Part shown: positions 53,705 to 61,967 of the stretch, piece after piece
Layout of the letters: the number at the start of each line of letters is the position of its first letter
Numbering within the stretch: position 1 is the stretch's first letter
Assembly (NCBI RefSeq): GCF_900217905.1
Contig: NZ_OBMO01000024.1
Location: 1 to 64,000 of the forward strand
Length of the DNA stretch: 64,000 nt
Source: Alloalcanivorax xenomutans
Lineage (GTDB): Bacteria > Pseudomonadota > Gammaproteobacteria > Pseudomonadales > Alcanivoracaceae
Direction of reading: 5' to 3'
Made by a program: the position numbers and the translations under genes
Notes under the pieces: generated by a model
Databases searched by the model: none
What the model was told of the DNA's origin: nothing
What the model saw: the letters and a program-made list of their open reading frames with translations, nothing else

Positions 53705-53758
53705 TATACATCGATGATCGATGCATTGACCATGGAGACCTCCATGATCAATGCATCG
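53705..53758. promoter_or_regulatory. PadR operator candidate 2 with adjacent palindrome
   Basis: TATACATCGATGATCGATG (53705-53723) repeats the upstream site in reverse orientation (18 of 19 bases). It overlaps a larger palindrome: 19-base arms at 53719-53737 and 53740-53758, 18 of 19 paired, separated by two bases. It ends 38 bases before the transporter's start codon. Confidence 0.7.
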
Positions 53759-53795
53759 TTGCATCAACGGTTCCAATGCCTCGGAGAGTCCAGCC

Positions 53796-54974
53796 ATGAA
53801 CGGGCAGCGACGAGTCGTTCTGGTGTTGGGGATAACGCAAACCCTGGCTTGGGGTTCCACCTACTATCTGCCCGCCATCCTGGCGGAGCCCATGGCAACA
53901 GAACTGGGGATTTCCACAGGAACGGTTTTTGGTGCCTTCTCGATGGCTCTAATCCTGACTGCGTTTCTTGGCCCCACGGCGGGCCATCGTATTGATCGCC
54001 ACGGTGGGCGAAGCCTGCTTGCCACATCCAATGTACTGTTCGCCGCGGGGCTATTCGCCCTGGGTCTGGCCCAGGGCCCCGCCACGCTCTGGCTCGCCTG
54101 GGCGATCATTGGCATTGGCATGGCGATCGGGCTGTACGAAGCCGCCTTCGCCACCCTGACCAGTCTTTACGGGCAAAAGGCGCGCGGCCCTATCACTGGC
54201 ATCACTTTGATGGCGGGTTTCGCCAGCACGGTATGTTGGCCGGTCACTGGTTGGCTGGATGTCGAGTTCGGCTGGCGGGTGGCTTGCTTTACCTGGGCTG
54301 CCGCGCACTTGTTTGTCGGTTTACCTCTGAATTGCCTGTTGCTGCCCGCGCGCTTTCAAGGCCACAGCCATTACAGCGACCCTGCACTCCCCAGGCCAAC
54401 AACGAACCGTTTTGCCATGCCATTGCTGGCGCTGGTCTTCGCCATCACCTGGGTTTTGAGCACCGCCATGGCGGCGCACCTGCCACGACTGCTCCAGGAA
54501 ACGGGGCTTACCGCCGCTGCCGCCATCGCTCTTGCGATACTGGTGGGGCCAGCCCAGGTAGCGGCCCGCTTCCTGGAGTTTGCTCTGCTGCGACCTTTTC
54601 ACCCCATGGTTTCCGCAACCTTGGCCAGTGCCGCCCACCCGCTGGGCGCAATGGCGTTGCTGATTTTCGGTGCACCGGCGGCGGCACTGTTCACACTGCT
54701 GCACGGCGCCGGCAACGGCATCCTGACTATCGCCAAAGGTACTTTACCTCTGGCTATCTTCGGTCCCCAAGGCTATGGCCGGCGTCAGGGATGGCTGATG
54801 GCGCCGGCTCGTTTCAGCCAGGCGTTCGCACCGTTCCTTTTCGCTCTACTGCTTGAGCGGTTCGGCAGCGGCACGCTGGTTGTATCCATCGCACTTGGAG
54901 GGATGGCCCTGGGTGCGCTTACCCTGCTCCAACATTTGACGAGGCATGACCATGAGACAACGCACACTCCCTGA
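53796..54974 (+). CDS. MFS transporter in the PadR-ArsH cluster
   Basis: 392 residues, about 12 helices. N-terminal [27 protein letters not shown] and [12 protein letters not shown] (motif A-like) mark an MFS exporter; the family close to this is not the usual ArsB/Acr3 arsenite pump. ATG 53796 has GGAGAG about eight bases before it. Its last 23 bases overlap the start of arsH, so translation is coupled. Export of an arsenical or xenobiotic is inferred from the neighbours only. Confidence 0.9.
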   Translation: MNGQRRVVLVLGITQTLAWGSTYYLPAILAEPMATELGISTGTVFGAFSMALILTAFLGPTAGHRIDRHGGRSLLATSNVLFAAGLFALGLAQGPATLWLAWAIIGIGMAIGLYEAAFATLTSLYGQKARGPITGITLMAGFASTVCWPVTGWLDVEFGWRVACFTWAAAHLFVGLPLNCLLLPARFQGHSHYSDPALPRPTTNRFAMPLLALVFAITWVLSTAMAAHLPRLLQETGLTAAAAIALAILVGPAQVAARFLEFALLRPFHPMVSATLASAAHPLGAMALLIFGAPAAALFTLLHGAGNGILTIAKGTLPLAIFGPQGYGRRQGWLMAPARFSQAFAPFLFALLLERFGSGTLVVSIALGGMALGALTLLQHLTRHDHETTHTP

Positions 54975-55701
54975 TCCCGACACTCTTCCCGCTCTTGACC
55001 AACGTTTCGCCCAGCCGCACCCGGCGGCGGCGCTGGGCAGTACCGCCGGGCACCCACCTCGTATTCTGCTGCTTTATGGCTCACTGCGGGAGCATTCCTA
55101 CTCCCGTCTGGTAGTGGAAGAAGCGGCCCGTCTGTTGCGCTTCATGGGCGCCGAGCCACGCATCTTCGACCCCACTGACCTGCCGTTGCCGGATCAGGTC
55201 GCCGGCGACAACCACCCCGCCGTTCAAGAGTTGAGGGAACTGGCCCTATGGTCCGAAGGACAGGTCTGGTGCAGCCCCGAGCGACACGGCCAGATCACCG
55301 GAGTCATGAAGGCACAAATCGATCATTTACCGTTGGAGATGGCCGGTATTCGTCCCACACAAGGTCGGACTCTGGCTGTGATGCAAGTCAGCGGTGGATC
55401 GCAATCCTTCAACGCGGTCAATACGCTCAGGCAGTTGGGTCGCTGGATGCGTATGTTCACCATCCCCAATCAATCCAGTGTGCCCAAGGCGTTTCAGGAA
55501 TTTGACGCCTGCGGGCGTATGCTGGCCTCCCCACTGTATGAACGCATTGTTGACGTCATGGAAGAACTGGTCCGCTTCACACGCCTTCTGCGCCCCCATG
55601 TTGACGCGCTCACCGATCGTTATTCCGAGCGCAAGGCTCTTGCCGGACCCACCCTGGACAGCGGCACCGACCTTTCCTCCATCGCCATCCGGCCGCAATA
55701 G
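54952..55701 (+). CDS. arsH: ArsH, NADPH-dependent FMN reductase
   Basis: 249 residues, ArsH of the flavodoxin-like NADPH:FMN oxidoreductase fold. Diagnostic stretches: [44 protein letters not shown] and [26 protein letters not shown]. Known ArsH enzymes oxidise trivalent organoarsenicals. ATG 54952 has GAGG eight bases upstream. It overlaps the MFS gene by 23 bases and precedes the metallophosphoesterase gene by 11 bases. No arsR, arsB, acr3 or arsC gene is in the window. Confidence 0.93.
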   Translation: MRQRTLPDPDTLPALDQRFAQPHPAAALGSTAGHPPRILLLYGSLREHSYSRLVVEEAARLLRFMGAEPRIFDPTDLPLPDQVAGDNHPAVQELRELALWSEGQVWCSPERHGQITGVMKAQIDHLPLEMAGIRPTQGRTLAVMQVSGGSQSFNAVNTLRQLGRWMRMFTIPNQSSVPKAFQEFDACGRMLASPLYERIVDVMEELVRFTRLLRPHVDALTDRYSERKALAGPTLDSGTDLSSIAIRPQ

Positions 55702-55712
55702 AGGACTCGGCG

Positions 55713-56489
55713 ATGAGTAGACAAAAACTCCTCTGGATCACCGATCTGCACCTGGCGGGTCCCGGCTCCCCATCACCGCAAGACGTCGATCCATTGCTAC
55801 GGCTCAAAGCCGTTTTGCGAGACTTGCGGGATCATCACACCGACGCGGACCGTCTTATTCTCACCGGAGATCTGGCGCAGTCCGGCGGCGTCGAAGACTA
55901 TAAATTGCTACGGGACGTCCTGGATGATTTCCCCGTCCCCTATCGATTACTAGTGGGTAATCACGACCACCGCGACAACCTTCGCAAGGTCTTCCCCGAC
56001 ACCATTGCTATCGAGGGCTTCCTGCAATCCAGTGAGCCACTGGGGGACTCCCGGTTGATCTATCTGGACACGCAAGCGCAAGACGGGCACCACGGAGAAG
56101 TCTGCCCCGCCCGGCTGGCCTGGCTGGAAACGGAGCTGCATGACGCAGGCAGCAAACCCGCGTTGATTTTCATGCACCATCCACCCATGGCCATTGGTGT
56201 GCCACCTCTGGATCGGCTGCGGCTAAGGGATCCTGATCACGGGCTCTATCACCTGTTACTCGGCCGATCCGCACCGACCCAGCTGTTATTCGGTCACCTG
56301 CACCGCAACGTCAGTGGTCTGTGGGCGGGGCATCCCTTCACCGGCCTGGAAAGCACGCACCTGCCGCTGGCATTCGACATGGCCGGCGACCGCTTGTCGC
56401 GTTTTCCAGGGCCACCGGCTTACGGTGTGATCCTGGTGGAGAACGGAAACATAGTGGTCAACGCGGTGCAAAGACACGGCAAACTGTAG
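55713..56489 (+). CDS. Metallophosphoesterase (Icc/CpdA-like)
   Basis: 258 residues, calcineurin-like phosphoesterase with all main motifs: WITDLHLAG (Asp, His), GDLAQSGGVEDY, GNHDHR, MHHPP and GHLHRNVSG. The branch contains 3',5'-cyclic-AMP phosphodiesterases of about this size. Why one belongs to an ArsH operon is unclear; it may degrade a phosphorylated metabolite or cyclic nucleotide. Last gene of the PadR-MFS-ArsH cluster, with a GAGG site before the ATG. Confidence 0.9.
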   Translation: MSRQKLLWITDLHLAGPGSPSPQDVDPLLRLKAVLRDLRDHHTDADRLILTGDLAQSGGVEDYKLLRDVLDDFPVPYRLLVGNHDHRDNLRKVFPDTIAIEGFLQSSEPLGDSRLIYLDTQAQDGHHGEVCPARLAWLETELHDAGSKPALIFMHHPPMAIGVPPLDRLRLRDPDHGLYHLLLGRSAPTQLLFGHLHRNVSGLWAGHPFTGLESTHLPLAFDMAGDRLSRFPGPPAYGVILVENGNIVVNAVQRHGKL

Positions 56490-56613
56490 GGCATGACGAA
56501 CGGCTTTCCCCTAAGCAGGCGATCGCTGTCAAGGTAGCGGCCGGCGCATTGCCCCCACTTCCACTCATCGGCTGGCGCCAATACCACGGGCTCTGGAGCA
56601 ATATCCGCTAGAG

Positions 56614-57165
56614 CTAGTCCGCCGCCTCCGGGGCCCGGATCGCCTTGCTGTAAAAGCCCGAAGGATCAAAACAGCAGACCCGCTTTTTACCCGAGGCCAG
56701 CATGTCGCAGGCGTCATTAATCCGCTTGGCACGGGTCTTGACCTGCTTGGCGGTGGTAATCCAATGAATCCAGTCCACGCGGGCCAGCGTGGTGGTGGCT
56801 TCCCATATCTCCCGGGCCTCCGGCGCGGCTTGGAGAGCCTCCCGCAAATCCATCGGGACCTCCGGTTCCGGCTCCCGCGCCACCGGACTGATTTCGAACC
56901 GGACGACATCACCAAAGGTGGTACCGGACGTTTCCATCAGGGGCTGACCGATACGAAGCCAATGGCTCTTGCGGCCGTCGGGCTCCAGCAAGACCTGGAA
57001 CGCGTGGCCGTTCAGCGTGCCATCCACCGAGGTACGGCCCCGTCTGGGCAGCTTTGTGCTGACCTCCCGGGGCAACACCACGAAAGCCCAAGGTTCGCTG
57101 TCACCTTGCTTTTTGGGGCAAAGCAATCGTGCTTCGAATTGAGACTTCGTATTTTCCACAAGCAT
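56614..57165 (-). CDS. YdeI/OmdA-like protein with DUF1905 domain
   Basis: 183 residues: an N-terminal DUF1905 part (FEARLLCPKKQGDSEPWAFVVLPREV, GRTSVDGTLNGHAFQ) and a C-terminal YdeI-type helical part with DWIHWITTAKQVKTRAKRINDACDMLASGKKRVCCFDPSGFYSK. YdeI proteins are linked to membrane or antibiotic stress, with no known biochemistry. ATG 57165 (MLVEN) is chosen over the open upstream frame. Gene downstream and in the same direction as map. Confidence 0.85.
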   Translation of the reverse strand: MLVENTKSQFEARLLCPKKQGDSEPWAFVVLPREVSTKLPRRGRTSVDGTLNGHAFQVLLEPDGRKSHWLRIGQPLMETSGTTFGDVVRFEISPVAREPEPEVPMDLREALQAAPEAREIWEATTTLARVDWIHWITTAKQVKTRAKRINDACDMLASGKKRVCCFDPSGFYSKAIRAPEAAD

Positions 57166-57238
57166 TATCCGTCTCCAACGCTCCGGTCTCTGATGACCTA
57201 CAGTTCGGGCCGGGGGCATCCCGCCGGATGCCGTATCG

Positions 57239-57997
57239 TCAATGCCGTTTTTCGGACAGCGTGGCGATAATGGGAGCCCCTTTGGTGACGATAACGGTAT
57301 GTTCGAACTGCGCGGAAAGATTGTCCGGATGCCCCACCAGAGTCCACCCGTCCTCCGCCTCTGTCACCAGTGTGCTGCGGGTGGACAGAAACGGCTCGAT
57401 GGCGATGACCTGACCGAGCTGTAATCGGCGGGTATCGCGGCGATCATAGTAGCCCACGATGTCCTCCGGCTCCTCGTGCAGCGTTCGCCCGATACCATGG
57501 CCGGCCAGATTCTTGATCACCTTGAAGCGATGCGACTTCGCGGTATGTTGAATCACTTTGCCGATGCGATTGATGGGAGCACCGGCTCGTGCTTCACCCA
57601 AGGCGCGTTTCAAAGCCAGCCGGGTGGCATGACAAAGGCGTGCCTTCAGCGCCGACCCCGGCGGAACAACCGTCGTGCCGCCGGTATCCGCGAAATAGCC
57701 ATCCAGTTCAGCGGATACATCGACATTCACGATGTCACCGGCCTGGATCACCCTTTGCCCCGGAATACCATGGGCGGCTTCCTCATTGACGCTGATACAG
57801 GTGGCGCCGGGAAAATCATAAGTCACCCTCGGTGCCGATCTGGCGCCGTACTGTTCCAGCAGCTGCTCTCCCAGCTTATCCAGTTCCGCGGTCGTCATGC
57901 CCGGTTCAACCGCATCGAGCATGGCATCACGCACTCTGGCGACAACGCGCCCGGTGTTCAGCACCCCATCGATATCGTTCTGGCCTTCCACGGTCAT
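57239..57997 (-). CDS. map: Methionine aminopeptidase, type I
   Basis: 252 residues, creatinase-like fold. The metal ligands are visible: Asp residues in VNVDVSAELDGYFADTGGT, His in NLAGHGIGRTLHEEP, Glu in AIEPFLS and the final Glu in LSAQFEHTVIVTKG; the His in EAAHGIPG binds the substrate. It removes the initiator Met from new proteins. This is a stand-alone copy away from rpsB, thus likely a second or accessory map. Confidence 0.92.
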   Translation of the reverse strand: MTVEGQNDIDGVLNTGRVVARVRDAMLDAVEPGMTTAELDKLGEQLLEQYGARSAPRVTYDFPGATCISVNEEAAHGIPGQRVIQAGDIVNVDVSAELDGYFADTGGTTVVPPGSALKARLCHATRLALKRALGEARAGAPINRIGKVIQHTAKSHRFKVIKNLAGHGIGRTLHEEPEDIVGYYDRRDTRRLQLGQVIAIEPFLSTRSTLVTEAEDGWTLVGHPDNLSAQFEHTVIVTKGAPIIATLSEKRH

Positions 57998-58191
57998 AGG
58001 TTCACCTTTGATCGGTTACAGCTCGCAGTTATTGCCGTTCGCCACATTGAGGACACACCATCCATGCCGGCCCATCAAAGCCGCCCCTCCTGACCCAAAG
58101 CAAGGCCTGGATAACCACACGGTCACACATCACAGGCACCCAGGCCCCGCCCAAGGGATCCATGCGTGTCCTCAGACGGGGGACTGGAGAT

Positions 58192-58584
58192 TTACTGGAC
58201 CCGATGAATCGCGCAGAGCTTGTTACCGTCAGGATCACGCACATAGGCCAGATGCATGGCGCCCATGCTGCCTTCACGCAGCCCCGGCGGATCCTCGATG
58301 GGCTTGCCGCCCTGAGCGACCGCCACATCATAGAATTCCTTTACCTGCTCGGGCGAATCGCACTTGAAACCGATGGTGCCGCCGTTGGCGCAGGTCGCCT
58401 CTTCGTCGTTGATCGGTTCACTGATGGCAAAGGTGCTGCCATCGTGGATATAGAACAGCCGGACGTGGCCGGAAGGCGCCACGTTGCGAAACGGCTCGCG
58501 CGCGCCGAGTACACCGAGCACCGCGTCATAGAAGCTCTTGGAACGCTCGATGTCGTTGGAACCGATCATGATGTGGTTGAACAT
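58192..58584 (-). CDS. VOC-family (glyoxalase-like) protein
   Basis: 130 residues: MFNHIMIGSNDIERSKSFYDAVLGVLGA at the start, TIGFKCDSPEQVKEFYDVAVAQGGKPIEDPPG and the end YVRDPDGNKLCAIHR. This is a common small branch related to lactoylglutathione lyase-like proteins of unknown substrate. The two VOC-type metal sites are only partly retained. Lone gene in the same direction as map. Confidence 0.9.
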   Translation of the reverse strand: MFNHIMIGSNDIERSKSFYDAVLGVLGAREPFRNVAPSGHVRLFYIHDGSTFAISEPINDEEATCANGGTIGFKCDSPEQVKEFYDVAVAQGGKPIEDPPGLREGSMGAMHLAYVRDPDGNKLCAIHRVQ

Positions 58585-58919
58585 GGTTGCTCTCCTTCTA
58601 CGGTTTGTCGTTATGTCTTATTCACCCAGCCCTTCAGCAAACAGGGCCCGTATCGCTCCAGGCCTCTTTTATCGCCGCCCGCCCACCTGCCAAACCTTCC
58701 CGGCATCACGCCGGATCACGCCAGTGGCGGCCCTCCCGTATTGGCTTGGGACTGAAGGCCGGATAGGCCAGGAAGGCACGGCGAAGCGTTATATTCACCC
58801 GCCCATGATCCGGCGGCAACCCGCCTTTTCGCATCGCCGCGCCGCCAACCACAGGCCAGTGCCGAACGATAGGCTTTGCTCGTGACGTTGATTGCCTCTC
58901 TCCATTCCACCCCAAGCGT
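58585..58919. other. Intergenic region, no gene recognised
   Basis: 335 bases between the VOC and GNAT genes. Several short open frames exist on both strands, but none has a ribosome-binding site plus family-like sequence. No strong hairpin or repeat was noticed. The start regions of the VOC gene promoter must lie at the left end. Confidence 0.5.
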
Positions 58920-59450
58920 TCACGTGAGGGCATGGAGCAGATGAATATCGTCCGGCTCCCGCTGATACAAGGCTTCATCCGGCTGCTCGCATAACCGGCA
59001 GCCCAGTCTCATGTAAAAGTCCACGGTATTACGTGACGGCGTCGCTGAAACGTAGAGCGCACCAGCCTCCACCCGCCGGGCCCGGGCGACGGCAAGACGG
59101 AACAGATGGGCGCCGAGACCACGGCGGCGATAAGCGTGGCTGAGGTGGAGGAACGTCAGTTGCAGCCATTCGCCCGCCGGGCCAAAGCGGCACGAATCGA
59201 GCACCACCGCGCCGATCAGGCGGCCCTGGTCGAACAGACCGAGGAACCAACCGCCACGGTCAAAGCAGTCAAGCAGGATGGGTGTGTAGTGCTCGGCCTC
59301 GCCCTCTGGCCAACCGCTCATGTCGTAGAACTCGGGACGAAGCACCAGTTCGCCGCCCTTGAGGGCATAGATCTCTTCGATCACCTCTCTGCGGTCGATC
59401 CCCCAGACCAGGCCGACCTCATCCCGACACAACAATCGCTCGTCAATCAT
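58920..59450 (-). CDS. GNAT-family N-acetyltransferase
   Basis: 176 residues. The acetyl-CoA loop is HAYRRRGLGAHLFRLAVARARR at residues about 107-128; a further marker is LQLTFLHLSHAYRRRGLG and the C-terminal FYMRLGCRL typical of the fold. The N-terminal part (WGIDRREVIEEIYALKGGELVLRPEFYDMSGWP) is seen in a small poorly characterised branch. Substrate unknown. ATG 59450 (MIDERLL) is chosen over a longer frame. Confidence 0.9.
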   Translation of the reverse strand: MIDERLLCRDEVGLVWGIDRREVIEEIYALKGGELVLRPEFYDMSGWPEGEAEHYTPILLDCFDRGGWFLGLFDQGRLIGAVVLDSCRFGPAGEWLQLTFLHLSHAYRRRGLGAHLFRLAVARARRVEAGALYVSATPSRNTVDFYMRLGCRLCEQPDEALYQREPDDIHLLHALT

Positions 59451-59759
59451 CGTGGTTTCCCTACGCTCAGGCTGCACACAGGAACGAAACCGCGCCCCTG
59501 TGTCCATGACCTCTGATGGTCAAGGATAGCCAGGCGGTCGGATCAGTCCTCTCCCAATACGGACGGCGAGCGTCCTTGCAAGTGGGCATCCGAATCGTAC
59601 AGAAACAGAATCGATAACACGATGCCACAACCCAACCATGTGCCCGAACCCGGTTTTGCTTTTTGCCTGCTCCCAAACCAGCGATATCCGGCGCGCCCGG
59701 TCCAGCGTGAGACGCAGCTCCCATTCAAAGCGCGTCCGGATGCCGTGTAGGGTTGCGTT
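59451..59759. other. Intergenic region, no gene recognised
   Basis: 309 bases between divergent genes. Short minus-strand frames exist (one of 85 codons) but lack similarity to anything and overlap the start of the next gene. The promoters of both flanking genes must lie here. Composition is ordinary up to about 59750, after which it becomes visibly GC-richer. Confidence 0.5.
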
Positions 59760-61445
59760 ATGGCGTCCACGCCTCAAGATTCAGGGCTCGCACCGGCCAA
59801 GAGTTTCATTTTCATGCTCGACCATCCGATTCTGTCCATCACCGACGTCGCCACCCCCGATGCCTACCCCGCCATCACCGCCGCCACCCTGAGTGGCGAA
59901 TGGCCGGCGCTCACCGAGCGCCTGGAACGCACCGCCGCGGACTATCGCCGCGCGCCGTCCCTGCACACGTTGGTGCAACTGGAAGGCACGCTGCACGCCA
60001 TCCTCCGCGCCCCGCGCGACACCCTCGGCACCTGGGCCGACGCCGAGCCCGGCAACCCCTGGCCCTGGCTGGCGCAAGGCATGGCGGACACCTACGCCGG
60101 GCTCGATGCGCGCGGCACGGAGACCGCCGACCAGCTCACCGAGGCCGAATGGGAGCAAGTGGCGGAGTACCTGACCCAAGCCCAGGCCCCGCTGACCCGC
60201 GCCTTGGAACTGGGTGTGCAACCCGGGCCGGCACTGGCCGCCATCGGCCAGGCCGCCACGGTCATGGGCGTGCCCGAAGAGGACCACCAACAACTGCTGG
60301 CACAACTGGCGGAGGCCGACCCGAACTGGCTGCCCGCCTGGTCCAGCGCCCTGGCCCGCAGCGAAGCCCGCTGGGGCGGCAGCCTGGCGCACATGGGCGA
60401 AGTGGTGGCCCTGGCCGAGCGCGCCATGACCGCCCCCGAGCTGCACCAGCTCCTCACCGCCGAGCACTGGTGGTGGCGCGCCAACCGCTCCGCCACCATT
60501 GACGGCGACCTGGTCACCGCCCGCGGGCACTTGCGCGCCGGCCTGGAAGACTGCCCGCCCGGCCGCACGCGCGCCGCCTTGCTGGTATTGGAAGCACAAA
60601 TCCTGGCCTCCATGGACGCCCCCGCGCGGGAGATCGCCGAAGGCTGGCAGGCCGCCGTGGACGCCGCCCCGGACGACCCCACACACCAGTTCGACCTCGG
60701 CCTGGCCTGGGTCGACGCTGGCGACATCGAGCGGGCCACCGCCGTGCTGACCCGCCTGGCGGAACGGCCCGGTCCGGAGGGCCTGGAAGCCGCCAACTGG
60801 CTGGGGCGGTGCCTGGCCCGAGGCCGGCGTGGCTTTCCACAAGATCGCGCGGCGGCGCAGCGCTGGTTCCACCGGACCGCTGAACAGGGCCCGGACGGCA
60901 AGCTCAACCTGGCCGAACTCCAACTGGAGGACGATCCGCACTCCGAGCAGGCCCTGGCCCTGTGCCGCACCGCCATCGCCGAAGGCAACGGCTTCGGCGC
61001 CCTGCCCCTGGCCCGGGCTCTCCTGACCCAAGGCGAGCAGGCCGAAGCCAAGGCCCTGCTCAGCGACGTCCCCGTCGACTTCACCGCCTGTAAATACGCC
61101 CTGGCCCGCGGCCTGGACGAAGGCTGGTTCGGCACGCCCGACCCGCGCGCCGCACTCGAGGTCAGCAACACCGTGCTGCCCCAAGTGTTCGACCCGTACC
61201 TCTCCGTACTGCACATGACCCTGCTCAGCGCCCAAGGCAATTGGGACGCCGCCCGCGACCACGGCCACTGGCTGCTGGAGGCAACCGCCGAGGGCCAGCT
61301 CGACCTGCCCGACCCACTGCCTAACGAAGTCCGGCGGCTGCTGGGCGAGATCCCCAAGCCCGGCCTGGGTGGGTTGCTGAAGCGGACGTTCAGTAAGGAT
61401 CGGCTGCGGATGGAAGTGGAATCACCGGACTTGTGGGCCATCTGA
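59760..61445 (+). CDS. Unknown repeat-rich protein (TPR/Sel1-like)
   Basis: 561 residues, no signal peptide, Ala/Leu-rich and apparently all helical. Units such as AAPDDPTHQFDLGLAWVDAGDIERATAVLTRLAERPG and AANWLGRCLARGRRGFPQDRAAAQRWFHRTAEQ look like TPR and Sel1-type repeats; DUF4034-like sequence may lie in the N-terminal half. Probably a protein-binding scaffold. Start ATG 59760 is favoured over 59814. GC content is visibly above that of the left part of the window. Immediately upstream of hipBA but with its own 156-base gap. Confidence 0.78.
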   Translation: MASTPQDSGLAPAKSFIFMLDHPILSITDVATPDAYPAITAATLSGEWPALTERLERTAADYRRAPSLHTLVQLEGTLHAILRAPRDTLGTWADAEPGNPWPWLAQGMADTYAGLDARGTETADQLTEAEWEQVAEYLTQAQAPLTRALELGVQPGPALAAIGQAATVMGVPEEDHQQLLAQLAEADPNWLPAWSSALARSEARWGGSLAHMGEVVALAERAMTAPELHQLLTAEHWWWRANRSATIDGDLVTARGHLRAGLEDCPPGRTRAALLVLEAQILASMDAPAREIAEGWQAAVDAAPDDPTHQFDLGLAWVDAGDIERATAVLTRLAERPGPEGLEAANWLGRCLARGRRGFPQDRAAAQRWFHRTAEQGPDGKLNLAELQLEDDPHSEQALALCRTAIAEGNGFGALPLARALLTQGEQAEAKALLSDVPVDFTACKYALARGLDEGWFGTPDPRAALEVSNTVLPQVFDPYLSVLHMTLLSAQGNWDAARDHGHWLLEATAEGQLDLPDPLPNEVRRLLGEIPKPGLGGLLKRTFSKDRLRMEVESPDLWAI

Positions 61446-61482
61446 GTCCGGGAGTCAATTCAAGCATATTGATCGCTAAAAC

Positions 61483-61505
61483 GTACAAAATATCTCTTTA
61501 TGTAC
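61483..61505. promoter_or_regulatory. HipB operator candidate 1
   Basis: GTACA-N13-TGTAC, with flanking AACGTACAAAA and ATGTACATT roughly symmetric. The same spacing recurs at 61564-61586, 81 bases downstream. Lies in the AT-rich gap before hipB. Confidence 0.7.
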
Positions 61506-61563
61506 ATTTATGAGCACATAAGGCATAGAGACGTTCTTGACGAATCACAAGGAACGCTATAAC

Positions 61564-61586
61564 GTACATTTAACGCCACTTTGTAC
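61564..61586. promoter_or_regulatory. HipB operator candidate 2
   Basis: Second GTACA-N13-TGTAC, ending 15 bases before the hipB ATG at 61602. Both sites are the only instances seen near this gene. HipB of E. coli binds several sites upstream of its operon, but with a different sequence (TATCC-N8-GGATA). Confidence 0.7.
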
Positions 61587-61601
61587 GGTTTAGTGATCAA
61601 A

Positions 61602-61967
61602 ATGCCCCGGACAGTCGATTCTCCCGTTTATCAAAAGGCCCAGATTCTCGATGCCCTGCGCGACACCGGCGCCCTGATCGCCGAGGCCCGCAAGGCGCGC
61701 GGCTGGTCACAGACCGACCTGGGCGCGCGCCTGGGCAAGGTGGACCGGCGGCACGTGAGCGCCCTGGAAAAAGGCGACCCGAAGGTCGACGTCGGCCTGG
61801 TGGTGGCGGCCCTGTGGCTGCTTGACCTGCCCCTGCTGGCGACCCTGCCCGAACCGGGCCAGCCCACCCCAAAAGGGTATTACCGGGTCGCCGAGAGCCG
61901 CGCCGGCGCGCGCCGGCCCGCCAGCCGGCGCCGGTTCCGGCCCCAGGACGTTGACAATGATTTCTGA
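61602..61967 (+). CDS. hipB: HipB-like antitoxin, XRE helix-turn-helix
   Basis: 121 residues with an HTH_3 domain (residues about 14-66: LIAEARKARGWSQTDLGARLGKVDRRHVSALEKGDPKV) and a basic C-terminal tail (RRPASRRRFRPQD). It would bind the GTACA-N13-TGTAC sites and HipA. The start at ATG 61602 is favoured; an in-frame TTG at 61581 lies inside the second operator. Its last 11 bases overlap hipA. Confidence 0.88.
   Translation: MPRTVDSPVYQKAQILDALRDTGALIAEARKARGWSQTDLGARLGKVDRRHVSALEKGDPKVDVGLVVAALWLLDLPLLATLPEPGQPTPKGYYRVAESRAGARRPASRRRFRPQDVDNDF

Noticed and set aside
58029-58162. Possible 43-codon minus-strand gene with a CPQC motif at its end
   Set aside because: The Cys-Cys pair alone is not evidence; no ribosome-binding site was found and it is in a gap shared with the map promoter.
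61581-61601. TTG start for hipB
   Set aside because: It would lie inside the second operator and has no ribosome-binding site; ATG 61602 gives a normal HipB length.
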